From assembly GCA_905221605.1 (NCBI GenBank), contig CAJNDS010002234.1, positions 136,501-200,500 of the forward strand: a DNA stretch of 64,000 nucleotides. The letters are read 5' to 3'. Position numbers and translations under genes: made by a program. Positions 20,995 through 30,583 of the stretch are shown here, piece after piece. Every line of letters starts with the position of its first letter. Position 1 is the stretch's first letter. Source of the stretch: Symbiodinium natans (Eukaryota > Sar > Dinophyceae > Suessiales > Symbiodiniaceae). Under the pieces are notes generated by a model that searched no databases, was not told the DNA's origin, and saw only the letters and a program-made list of their open reading frames with translations.

Positions 20995-22303
20995 AGGAGA
21001 TGGACGTGCTGGCGGCCTCGCTGACGGCTGGGCTGGCTGACCTTCCAAGCGGCGTCCGGGCAGAGGACGACGAGGTCGAAGCGGAGGCTGGCCAGCAGGG
21101 TTCGACGGGGTATCTTTGGCAAGAGGTCAAAGGTGCTGGTATGCTGATCAGAATTTGGACGATTGCTGAAGCACAGCACGACACGGATCTTGGAAGGTGG
21201 CCACTCTGGCCCCCGAGCAGGCTCGGAGATGTTCAGAGAAGCTGTTTTTGTTGTAGCCTTCACCTGGCCATTTCCGGCAGCCACGTGTTGCATGTGTACT
21301 TCCAGCTCGATGGCAGGAGGAGCTACAGGAGATGCAGGCTCTCGTTGCCACTGAGCCACCTTCTGCTGCTCATGAGGCCGTCGGATCGGGAAAGCTTGCC
21401 GTGCACGAGCTGCGATGAACTGCCAGTTGTGACAGGCGCGGGACACGCCTCGAAGTGGCGCTTCGGGTCCGCCGGCTGCACGTGCATCGTTGTGCTTCTG
21501 CGCCATTGTGCGTCATTGTGCATCATCGTGCAAGCACCTCCCCTGCCCCTGCCCTATGCCCGCGCAATCACGTGCAGGTCACACCTCTGCAGGCACATCA
21601 GAGCTGGACTTGGCCACGGACCGGCGGCGTTTGGGGGGGATTCGGGGGGCAGTGGGGCATTTCTCCCGACCCGTGGCAGCTCTGATTCTCTGTTATCCTT
21701 TCAACTCTCGCCCTTTCAAGGAGTTGATACATGCTGCCTGCCGCGCTGGCGGACGGGAAGAAGCGGTGTCCGTGGTGGCTTCGCAGGCGCACCCGTGTAG
21801 GCGACCTGCTGCAGCTTGCGCTCCGCCGTGACGGCTGGTTGTGGAAGGCGACGGAGTCTGTTGATGCGGCCATCATGTGCGCCGTGCAGGACTTCGGAAC
21901 TCAGGTGCTGTCCAGAGGATGCGGGTTATTGGCTTCCTAGAAGAAGCGCCTGATGCGTTCTGAAGGCGAGGCCGGAAGCTCGACCCCTCAGCGCAGGCGG
22001 CAAGCTTGGCATGCGGCATGATTGCGTGACAGCAAACGACGTTCTGGAACTTGGCACTTCGGATCGAGCAACATTGGCAGGGACCTTTCCGGCATCATCG
22101 GCGGGTGAGGACTGGGATGCGGTAAGCCAGAGATTCAATACTAAGCCTGCACGTATGAATGCCAAGAAGGTGACTGAAGGTACGCGTAGCCACACAGACG
22201 TTTGCAGTTGGGGTCGGGAAATGCAGCTTCAACTCAGATTCGCAGTCCAATGCGCTGTCTTGGCCAGGCAGTCGAAGCACGGATGGCGGCTGAGGTTCTG
22301 GAG
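20995..22303 (+). CDS. Cassette gene exons, diverged unit A3
   Basis: Older copy of unit A. Exons at 21,721-21,786 (66 nt, ELIHAACRAGGREEAV), the ATESVDAAIMCAVQDFGTQ exon near 21,850 (57 nt), a 31-nt exon near 21,967, 22,081-22,121 (41 nt, GTAAGC donor) and 22,268-22,303 (36 nt, AVEARMAAEVLE, GC donor). Introns have changed far more than exons, and the exon edges stay put, which is the strongest internal support for these exon calls. Confidence 0.6.
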
Positions 22304-22346
22304 GCTTGCGCATCGGCTGCTGACTTGAGGGTCAACAGAACAAGGT

Positions 22347-22650
22347 TAATATGCCCGTGTCTACTAATGTTATTCCCAGCCTAATGATCATATCTCCACC
22401 GCAAGGGAGCTGTTGTATTCTTTTGTTATTATTGACGGCGATCGAAGACACGAACAGCAGGCATGACAGGATAGGTGAAGGGGAAAGTACTGTTAAGGGG
22501 TTCATTTCCACGATGAAAAGGGTTAGAGAGCAGTTTCGAATGACGAAGTATAAAAGGCCCCATTTTTTCATTGACTTTATAGGGGCCTTATAATGGCATA
22601 ATTTCCTTCTTACTACAGTCGCTTTGTCATGCGCGGTTTTTGGATGTAGA
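22347..22650. other. AT-richer inserted segment with hairpin
   Basis: This segment has no counterpart in the related units at 26,250 and 28,260, where the flanks are adjacent. It contains a palindromic hairpin whose arms are TATAAAAGGCCCC (22,549-22,561) and GGGGCCTTATA (22,582-22,592). No credible gene; possibly an old insertion. Confidence 0.4.
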
Positions 22651-22982
22651 ACTCCAGAGTTTGCAGCGCTCAATGTCTTTTCTCCGGCAGTTCGTCTGAT
22701 CCACGCTAAAACCTTGCGATCGTGCTATTGTTCGGAGGGGATGCAAACTTGAGCTCGGCCTAATGATCGGTGCTTCTTCTCCAAGACCTGAAGTTGATGA
22801 AGTTTCTCGATGAAGTCGCAAGCCCACGCATTCGCAGAGAAAGACCGTGGTCAATGTAACAGTTTTGTTGAGTAGATACATCGCGTGATTTGTTCAACGC
22901 AGTATACTCAATGCAGCTTGTAGCGTGTAAGATCAGCGGGATCGCAGTTTTCGACTGAAGAAGGCTCAACTGCTCCACGGCC

Positions 22983-24078
22983 ATGGAGTCCACAACCATT
23001 CCGGTCACTGCCGAGAATTTCGCTCAGGCAGAGACCGCGAAAAACTTTGCAAACTGGGCTAAGCTTGGAGCCGACCAGGCGATATTCCACTACCGTGAAG
23101 TGGCGCCGACAGGACACCATGCCCCGACTGTCCGGATGAATTGGGACACCCTCTACTCAGTTCGAATCGTCAGAGTCGCGGACGACAAAAGCTTCACCAT
23201 CCACCTCCCGGACGAGGAGCTCTACATGGCGGCTCATGTGCTTGATGAGAACGGCTTTGCTCCCTACTACATCATCGAGAAGGGCAGAGATCACCGAGTG
23301 AAGGTCGATACCGAGTATGCCCTGATCATCTTTCGCACCGAGATTCTCGACCGCAGGTCCGAAGAGCTGCTCAAGGTGGCCCGCGCTGCACAGGACAAGC
23401 TCAAAGTGACTGGCATGTTGGAGGACAGCTCCTACAAGATGCCGGAGTATGACCAGGAGCAGTTAGCGAAGCTGCGCCGCGAATACAAGGCGGAGTGGCT
23501 CAAAGCAGGTGGTACCACCACGTATGCAAAGGGGCCGGGCCGATTCGACCAGCACATCCTGGACTTGTCGCATGCGGCAGGGTGGGGTGGTATGGAGCCG
23601 GATTCTTCGGTGAGCAGGTTCATTCATGTCCGTGTGTCACCTAGAACCTAGAACTTTCCAACCTCTCTGCCCATGGATCCATTCTCTTAAGCCCGGAAGG
23701 TCAGCCTTTCTCTCCCCCGAAAACTCAGCCAGTGAGGAATTACATATGTCCAACGCCTACTACACCTCAGAAGCCATGTCCGGAGATGTGGCGCGTGCCA
23801 TCACCTTCGAGGATCCAAAGAACAAGTTCTTCACCTCCTTCACATTGTATGATGAAGACGGATACTTGATGAATGGTGAAACCCACATCAACAGCAAGAT
23901 GTGGAAGCCGAATCCAGATGGGTCGATCACTATCCATTTCAATGCCGCGAAGGATGCCATCAACAACCTTTCTTCCGGCGGCAAGCCGTTCAATTACATA
24001 GTACGACACTATGGTGTGAGCCAGCTCGTCATTGACGGCAAGTCAAAGACACTGAAGCCGGAAGTCCTAAGCGGCTGA
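22983..24078 (+). CDS. DUF1254/DUF1214 domain protein, two exons
   Basis: Exon 1 is 22,983-23,609 (209 codons), intron 23,610-23,736 (127 nt, GTGAGC donor, AG then G acceptor), exon 2 is 23,737-24,078 (113 codons plus stop), joining in phase 0 to a product of about 322 residues. The N-terminal half carries the DUF1254 signature MNWDTLYSVRIVRV and HLPDEELYMAAHVLDENG (about residues 55-100). The C-terminal half carries DUF1214 features: NAYYTSEAMSGD, FTSFTLYDEDGYLMNGE, NPDGSITIHF. This two-domain family is best known from bacteria and its biochemical role is not settled. The start is the first ATG of the open frame, next to CGGCC. It is the only clearly intact conserved gene in the window, codes with strong wobble-position G/C, and interrupts a tandem repeat unit, which suggests acquisition by transfer followed by intron gain, or a domesticated eukaryotic copy. 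Confidence 0.85.
23610..23736 (+). other. Intron of the DUF1254/DUF1214 gene
   Basis: GT-AG intron of 127 nt. Removing it rejoins the DUF1254 end (WGGMEPDSS) to the DUF1214 start (ELHMSNAYYTSEAM) in frame; without splicing the frame stops at 23,649-23,651. The AG-G acceptor context is typical of dinoflagellates. Confidence 0.75.
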
Positions 24079-24414
24079 TTAACTGCCCTGACCACGGCTG
24101 CATGCGTTCGACTGGCCGATGTCGCTGTGGCCGTTTCTTTGTGGCCACCACCAGGGCAAGTGCTCACAATGAGCCTTGCACCTGTTTTGCACTTTTGTTG
24201 ATTGTCAATTGTTTTCACGAAGCCCTCAGAAGTAGGGAGTGGCTGTTAGCATATGGGGCCTCAGGCTCTTGGGCTTTTGGTTTTCCAGGACGCTATGTCT
24301 CAGCGCCCGGTGCCCGATAAGTGACTTGGATCAGTATGCAAAGTTTGGGAGTTCTAAGTGAGTTCTGTGGCTTGGCGTCTCTTGTGGGGCATCTCGTGCT
24401 GGCCGGAGATGCAG

Positions 24415-24725
24415 GCCGCAATGCCGTCCGGTCCGCCTTCGGAGGTCCCGGCCGCTAGAGACAGGGTTTTGGGGAGTTTTGAGTACTTGGAGTCTCATTG
24501 AGATATGTCGCAAGGTCACCATTCTGGCTGAGCCTCTTCCGAAGTCAAAGGAAGAGCTGTGGCTGGGTGGCAAGTGAGCAGTGAGCAGTGAGCAGTGAGC
24601 AGTACTGAGCAGCAGTGGGCAGTAGTGGCCAGGGTCCAAGAAAACCGTGCCAAGGTTGGAGGAGATGGACATCTTGGCTGCTTCGCTGAAAGCTGGACTT
24701 CCCGCTGGTGACCTGGAGGCAAGGG
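24415..24725 (+). CDS. Cassette gene exons, unit C1 start
   Basis: 24,415-24,444 (30 nt, AAMPSGPPSE, GT donor), P1 module from about 24,514 (VTILAEPLPKSKEELWL), P2 module from about 24,665 (MDILAASLKAGLPAGDLEAR). Same order as unit B. Copies: 26,801-27,112 and 28,809-29,120. A short GAGCAGT tandem run lies between P1 and P2 in all three copies. Confidence 0.5.
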
Positions 24726-25495
24726 TACTCCACGCACGATGGACATAGATGTGAGCTGCACGACACTCAAAAAGGCTGTTGACATCGGCTGTCCAAAAAA
24801 AGGCTGCATTGTTCCACATAACCCTTAAGCCCCAAGCCTCAGAGCCTGCCAACACCTCCCTGAAGGATCTGCCGGGCATGCCCGAGACTTCCGAGCATCC
24901 CAGCAAGGTGCCGTCATGGATTCTCATGGGCGCTGGGGTTTACCTACGGGTTTACCTGGTTGAGCCGGTCTTCTGACGAAGCTGCTGTCCTTGAGCACAC
25001 GCATCCACATACATGCCGAGGGAAATCCTGAAAGTGTGTCTTTCGTCGCAAGCAGGCGTCCCTTTTCGGGAACCTCATCGTGCAACTTTTTCTGCGAAGC
25101 GTCACTTTTCTTAAACTCGCGCGCTTGCGTGGCTGCGCGTGCCACTCAACCCAGACATTTTTCCTAGACCAGGTTGTCTTCGCCAATACTAGTGTATGTT
25201 ATCGTGTTCCCCGAAAGCCGCTCTTTAGGTTCCAACCCAAGGTGCCTGGTCAGGAGGTGGTATCTCTCTTCGACTGCAACCTTGCGCGCGCTACCGCACG
25301 TTGCCTAGGCAGCTACGGCGTTGCTTTTCACAGATTGAATTCGCGCGTTTGAGTGGGTGGGCGTGCCACTCAACCCAGGCGTGTTTCCGAGACCAGGTTG
25401 TCTTCGCCAATGTTAGCGCATGCTATCGTGTTCCCCGAAAGCCCCTGATTTTCAAGTTCCAACCCAGCACCAACATTAGCGCCCGCAAGACCCCC

Positions 25496-26201
25496 CCTCC
25501 CCTGTGCCCCTCGGAAAAGTTGAATGCGTCGCCGCACGGCCGCAAGACGCCAGCAACGCCTTGCGAGCTATCACTAGAGAGCGGTTGTCTTATGTTGTTT
25601 TGCGTGAAGAAGTTGTGGACGTGGACGGAGTTGCCTTTGAGCTAACCAGCATCCGGAAACATGTTGAGTTAGAGCAAGTGGTCGTGGAAGTCGTTTCTGG
25701 AAGGCGATCGAGTCGGTTGATGCAGCGATGTCCTCCGTACAGGACTTTGGAACTCAGGTCTGTCCAAAGTCAAACAATGTGGAATTGCAGTGTTGCGCTG
25801 GAACAAGCGTCCGACGAGTTTCATGGCCAAGGCGAGCCCAGAAGTTCGACCCCTCAGTGCAGGCAAGCGTGCTTGGCCGTGTGACTGCGTGACTGTCCAG
25901 CATCAACAGTTCTAGATTCTAGAACTTGGCACTGTGGATCGAAGACAACGTGCAGGGACCTTCCCAGCATCATCGGCCGGTGAGGACTGGGATGCAGTAA
26001 GCAAGAGATTCACTAGTGAGCCTGCACGTATGCATGTGCCAAGAAGATAGTTTGAAGGTAAGCGTAGCCAAACAGACGTCCTTCGGATGGGAATGATGGG
26101 ACTCCTTTCGCATCTTCAGCACAGATTGGCAGTCTGAAGTTGTGCCTCTCGGGCGTCTGCGCCAGGCAGCAGAAGCACAGGTGGTGGCAGAGGTTCTGGA
26201 G
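25496..26201 (+). CDS. Cassette gene exons, unit C1 end
   Basis: A longer open frame at about 25,505-25,700 contains ASNALRAITRERLSYVVLRE and VDGVAFELTSIRKHVELEQV, the most protein-like long stretch of the block. It is followed by an ATESVD-type exon (AIESVDAAMSSVQDFGTQ, GT donor, near 25,706), a 31-nt exon near 25,834 (ASPEVRPLSA), 25,956-25,996 (41 nt, TFPASSAGEDWDA, GTAAGC donor) and 26,166-26,201 (AAEAQVVAEVLE, GC donor). The duplicate is at 27,506-28,211. Product unknown. Confidence 0.55.
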
Positions 26202-26559
26202 GCTTGTGCATTCGCTGCTGACGTGAGGGCCAACAGAGCAAAGTTGATGAGGTTTCAGTGTCGCAGCCCTCAATGCGTTTGCCCCGGCAGTTCGTCTAAG
26301 TCTAACCAATTCTGGAACCTTGCGATGATGCTATGGCTACTTGAGGGATGATTAAAACCCCCGGTATTGAAACGTAAAGAGAAGCACCCCGAGATGATCA
26401 GATGTGCGTTTTGCTCGATACCACGATAGGAGCGAAAAAAGAATGATAATGTTCAGCATAATGCTAAATTCGAGGAAGCGATAAGAGTAAACAAGAACGA
26501 AAACACGTGATTCAGGGACATCTTCCGGGATAGCGGGTTTTCACGTATCCTCACATGGG

Positions 26560-28211
26560 AATGCCAGATTCAACTCGGCCTATTACTTGGCTGGCGCATA
26601 GTTTGCAAGAAGTTGATGAAGTGTCTCGATGGAGTCGCAAGCCCACGTGTTCGCAGAGGGCGTAAAGACCATGGTTTTCCGCACCAGTTTGATTGAGTGG
26701 ATGTACCAGGTGAGCAGCGATCTCTAAGTGAATTCTGTGGGGCATCTTGCGCTGGCCGGAAAAGAGCCTTGAGGCATGTTTTTTTGTTGCCTTGTGGCAG
26801 GCCGCAATGCCGTCCGGTCCGCCTTCGGAGGTCCCGGCCGCTAGAGACAGGGTTTTGGGGAGTTTTGAGTACTTGGAGTCTCATTGAGATATGTCGCAAG
26901 GTCACCATTCTGGCTGAGCCTCTTCCGAAGTCAAAGGAAGAGCTGTGGCTGGGTGGCAAGTGAGCAGTGAGCAGTGAGCAGTGAGCAGTACTGAGCAGCA
27001 GTGGGCAGTAGTGGCCAGGGTCCAAGAAAACCGTGCCAAGGTTGGAGGAGATGGACATCTTGGCTGCTTCGCTGAAAGCTGGACTTCCCGCTGGTGACCT
27101 GGAGGCAAGGGTACTCCACGCACGATGGACATAGATGTGAGCTGCACGACACTCAAAAAGGCTGTTGACATCGGCTGTCCAAAAAAAGGCTGCATTGTTC
27201 CACATAACCCTTAAGCCCCAAGCCTCAGAGCCTGCCAACACCTCCCTGAAGGATCTGCCGGGCATGCCCGAGACTTCCGAGCATCCCAGCAAGGTGCCGT
27301 CATGGATTCTCATGGGCGCTGGGGTTTACCTACGGCGTTGCTTTTCGCAAATTCGCGCGTTTGCGTGGGTGCGCGTGCCACTCAACCCAGGCGTGTTTCC
27401 GAGACCAGGTTGTCTTCGCCAATGTTACGCATGCTATCGGTTCCCCGAAAGCCCCTGATTGTCAAGTTCCAACCCAGCGCCAAAATTAGCGCCCGCAAGA
27501 CCCCCCCTCCCCTGTGCCCCTCGGAAAAGTTGAATGCGTCGCCGCACGGCCGCAAGACGCCAGCAACGCCTTGCGAGCTATCACTAGAGAGCGGTTGTCT
27601 TATGTTGTTTTGCGTGAAGAAGTTGTGGACGTGGACGGAGTTGCCTTTGAGCTAACCAGCATCCGGAAACATGTTGAGTTAGAGCAAGTGGTCGTGGAAG
27701 TCGTTTCTGGAAGGCGATCGAGTCGGTTGATGCAGCGATGTCCTCCGTACAGGACTTTGGAACTCAGGTCTGTCCAAAGTCAAACAATGTGGAATTGCAG
27801 TGTTGCGCTGGAACAAGCGTCCGACGAGTTTCATGGCCAAGGCGAGCCCAGAAGTTCGACCCCTCAGTGCAGGCAAGCGTGCTTGGCCGTGTGACTGCGT
27901 GACTGTCCAGCATCAACAGTTCTAGATTCTAGAACTTGGCACTGTGGATCGAAGACAACGTGCAGGGACCTTCCCAGCATCATCGGCCGGTGAGGACTGG
28001 GATGCAGTAAGCAAGAGATTCACTAGTGAGCCTGCACGTATGCATGTGCCAAGAAGATAGTTTGAAGGTAAGCGTAGCCAAACAGACGTCCTTCGGATGG
28101 GAATGATGGGACTCCTTTCGCATCTTCAGCACAGATTGGCAGTCTGAAGTTGTGCCTCTCGGGCGTCTGCGCCAGGCAGCAGAAGCACAGGTGGTGGCAG
28201 AGGTTCTGGAG
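26560..28211 (+). CDS. Cassette gene exons, unit C2
   Basis: Exons equivalent to C1: 26,801-26,830, P1 at about 26,900, P2 at about 27,051, the long open exon at about 27,515-27,710, and microexons including 27,966-28,006 and 28,176-28,211. Over the 3' half the copy is virtually identical to C1, so the duplication is recent. Confidence 0.5.
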
Positions 28212-28808
28212 GCTTGTGCATTCGCTGCTGACGTGAGGGCCAACAGAGCAAAGTTGATGAGGTTTCAGTGTCGCAGCCCTCAATGCGTTTGCCCCGGCAG
28301 TTCGTCTAAGTCTAACCAATTCTGGAACCTTGCGATGATGCTATGGCTACTTGAGGGATGATTAAAACCCCCGGTATTGAAACGTAAAGAGAAGCACCCC
28401 GAGATGATCAGATGTGCGTTTTGCTCGATACCACGATAGGAGCGAAAAAAGAATGATAATGTTCAGCATAATGCTAAATTCGAGAAAGCGATAAGAGTAA
28501 ACAAGAACGAAAACGTGATTCAGGGACATCTTCCGAGATAGCGGGTTTTCACGTATCCTCACATGGGAATGCCAGATTCAACTCGGCCTATTACTTGGCT
28601 GGCGCTTAGTTTGCAAGAAGTTGATGAAGTGTCTCGATGGAGTCGCAAGCCCACGTGTTCGCAGAGGGCGTAAAGACCATGGTTTTCCGCACCAGTTTGA
28701 TTGAGTGGATGTATCAGGTGAGCAGCGATCTCTAAGTGAATTCTGTGGGGCATCTTGCGCTGGCCGGAAAAGAGCCTTGAGGCATGTTTTTTTGTTGCCT
28801 TGTGGCAG

Positions 28809-29730
28809 GCCGCAATGCCGTCCGGTCCGCCTTCGGAGGTCCCGGCCGCTAGAGACAGGGTTTTGGGGAGTTTTGAGTACTTGGAGTCTCATTGAGATAT
28901 GTCGCAAGGTCACCATTCTGGCTGAGCCTCTTCCGAAGTCAAAGGAAGAGCTGTGGCTGGGTGGCAAGTGAGCAGTGAGCAGTGAGCAGTGAGCAGTACT
29001 GAGCAGCAGTGGGCAGTAGTGGCCAGGGTCCAAGAAAACCGTGCCAAGGTTGGAGGAGATGGACATCTTGGCTGCTTCGCTGAAAGCTGGACTTCCCGCT
29101 GGTGACCTGGAGGCAAGGGTACTCCACGCACGATGGACATAGATGTGAGCTGCACGACACTCAAAAAGGCTGTTGACATCGGCTGTCCAAAAAAAGGCTG
29201 CATTGTTCCACATAACCCTTAAGCCCCAAGCCTCAGAGCCTGCCAACACCTCCCTGAAGGATCTGCCGGGCATGCCCGAGACTTCCGAGCATCCCAGCAA
29301 GGTGCCGTCATGGATTCTCATGGGCGCTGGGGTTTACCTACGGGTTTACCTGGTTGAGCCGGTCTTCTGACGAAGCTGCTGTCCTTGAGCACACGCATCC
29401 ACATACATGCCGGGGGAAATCCTGAAAGTGTGTCTTTCGTCGCAAGCAGGCGTCCCTTTTCGGGAACCTCATCGTGCAACTTTTTCTGCGAAGCGTCACT
29501 TTTCTTAAACTCGCGCGCTTGCGTGGCTGCGCGTGCCACTCAACCCAGACATTTTTCCTAGACCAGGTTGTCTTCGCCAATACTAGTGTATGCTATCGAA
29601 AGCCGCTCTTTAGGTTCCAACCCAAGGTGCCTGGTCAGGAGGTCTCTCTTCGACTGCAACCTTGCGCCCGCTACCGCACATTGCCTAGGCAGCTGGGGCG
29701 CGCTCAACATACCAGGACGTGTGTCGACCT
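28809..29730 (+). CDS. Cassette gene exons, truncated unit C3
   Basis: Contains 28,809-28,838 (AAMPSGPPSE), P1 and P2 as in C1, and the segment missing from C2, but breaks off near 29,700 where unrelated sequence begins. The long open exon and the downstream microexons are absent. Confidence 0.5.
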
Positions 29731-30583
29731 CTAAGCGGTGTACCTCGGAGCTTCCAGTCCGCACAGTCGGGTTGCAGATACGGAAAGCCATCGCGGGTAA
29801 ACACTGCAGAGCAGCCGACTCGGGTTCTGAAGCCAGGAACCCCCAGCGCAAGTGAGCTTGGGGGACATAGGCTTGCAGAGAGCCCTGGAACCCTCGGTGG
29901 TGCACTTGTTGTCTGTGGTGATGGGCTTGTTGCCAGAAGCTTGGGCCGGGTGGTGCTGCCAAGATGCCAAGAAGGCAGCAAAGGGAGGTTGCAAGGGGTC
30001 ACAGGCAATCCCATGGAGATCCAGGGGCTTCCTAGGGCAGGACTGCAGCTCCAAGCAGATTTTGGCAATCAAGTTCTTCACACAACACCGTGTTGCGCAA
30101 GAAATCGTGAATGCATCCTACACGCGCAAGACTATGTAAGACTTTCTTTGCAATTTTCTCCTTCCCGAGAGAAGTTGTTGCCCTCGTTTTTCACAGAAAC
30201 CTAAGATGTCGGAATTCACAAAAACCTAAGATGTCGGAAGATGTGTGGATATCTCTTTTTCCAGAAGTTAGGTTTTCACAAAACACAGTTTTTCCAGTGA
30301 GAAGTTGTTTTTCGTTGGTTCACCCTGTGGCGCCCCAAGACAGACCACACACCGGTACAGCAGAACTTTCGATGTTGCTCGTGCGGTCCTCGGACGCTGA
30401 TCAAGGCTTGTGTAGAGTGTACATTGCCAGGCCACTTGCAGTATTTCCCCGATCTTACTCAATGCGGGAAAGTGGGGAGGGGACTGGTGGGGAGGGACAG
30501 CAGCACAGCCTTGCGAATAGCTTGTGACTTTCGTCCGAGGCCCAAGCCCATCTAACCGGTAAAGACTACTAGCCCGTGGTGAG

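Larger units (their letters stand above)
13985..22303 (+). repeat. 2.9-kb tandem repeat block (A1-B1-A2-B2-A3)
   Basis: Segment A (13,985-15,214; 18,080-19,317; 20,995-22,303) and segment B (16,408-18,079; 19,318-20,994) alternate. Excluding the insertion in copy 1, the A+B period is about 2.90 kb (copy 1) and 2.92 kb (copy 2). Copies 1 and 2 are near identical over most of their length, while A3 is visibly diverged. Each unit contains the same ordered microexon series, so the duplication multiplies a block of about a dozen exons of one gene or creates tandem genes. Confidence 0.9.
24352..29730 (+). repeat. 2.0-2.4-kb tandem repeat block (C1-C2-C3)
   Basis: Three units start near 24,352, 26,725 and 28,733. 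The C2 to C3 period is 2,008 bp, while C1 is about 380 bp longer because C2 lacks the segment 24,95x-25,32x, which is present again in C3 (29,342-29,700). The junction in C2 lies at a CTACGG shared by both ends of the missing piece. C1 and C3 also contain an internal duplication (25,115-25,245 against 25,340-25,470 in C1). Confidence 0.9.

Noticed and set aside
13985-22303. CRISPR-like or satellite repeat
   Set aside because: Units are kilobase-sized with exons, no short regular repeat-spacer pattern, and the organism is evidently a eukaryote.
26570-27313. 247-codon minus-strand frame, repeated at 28,578-29,321
   Set aside because: It is antisense to the P1/P2 exon modules and repeats only because the DNA is tandemly duplicated. 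Plus-strand modules are supported by independent diverged copies.
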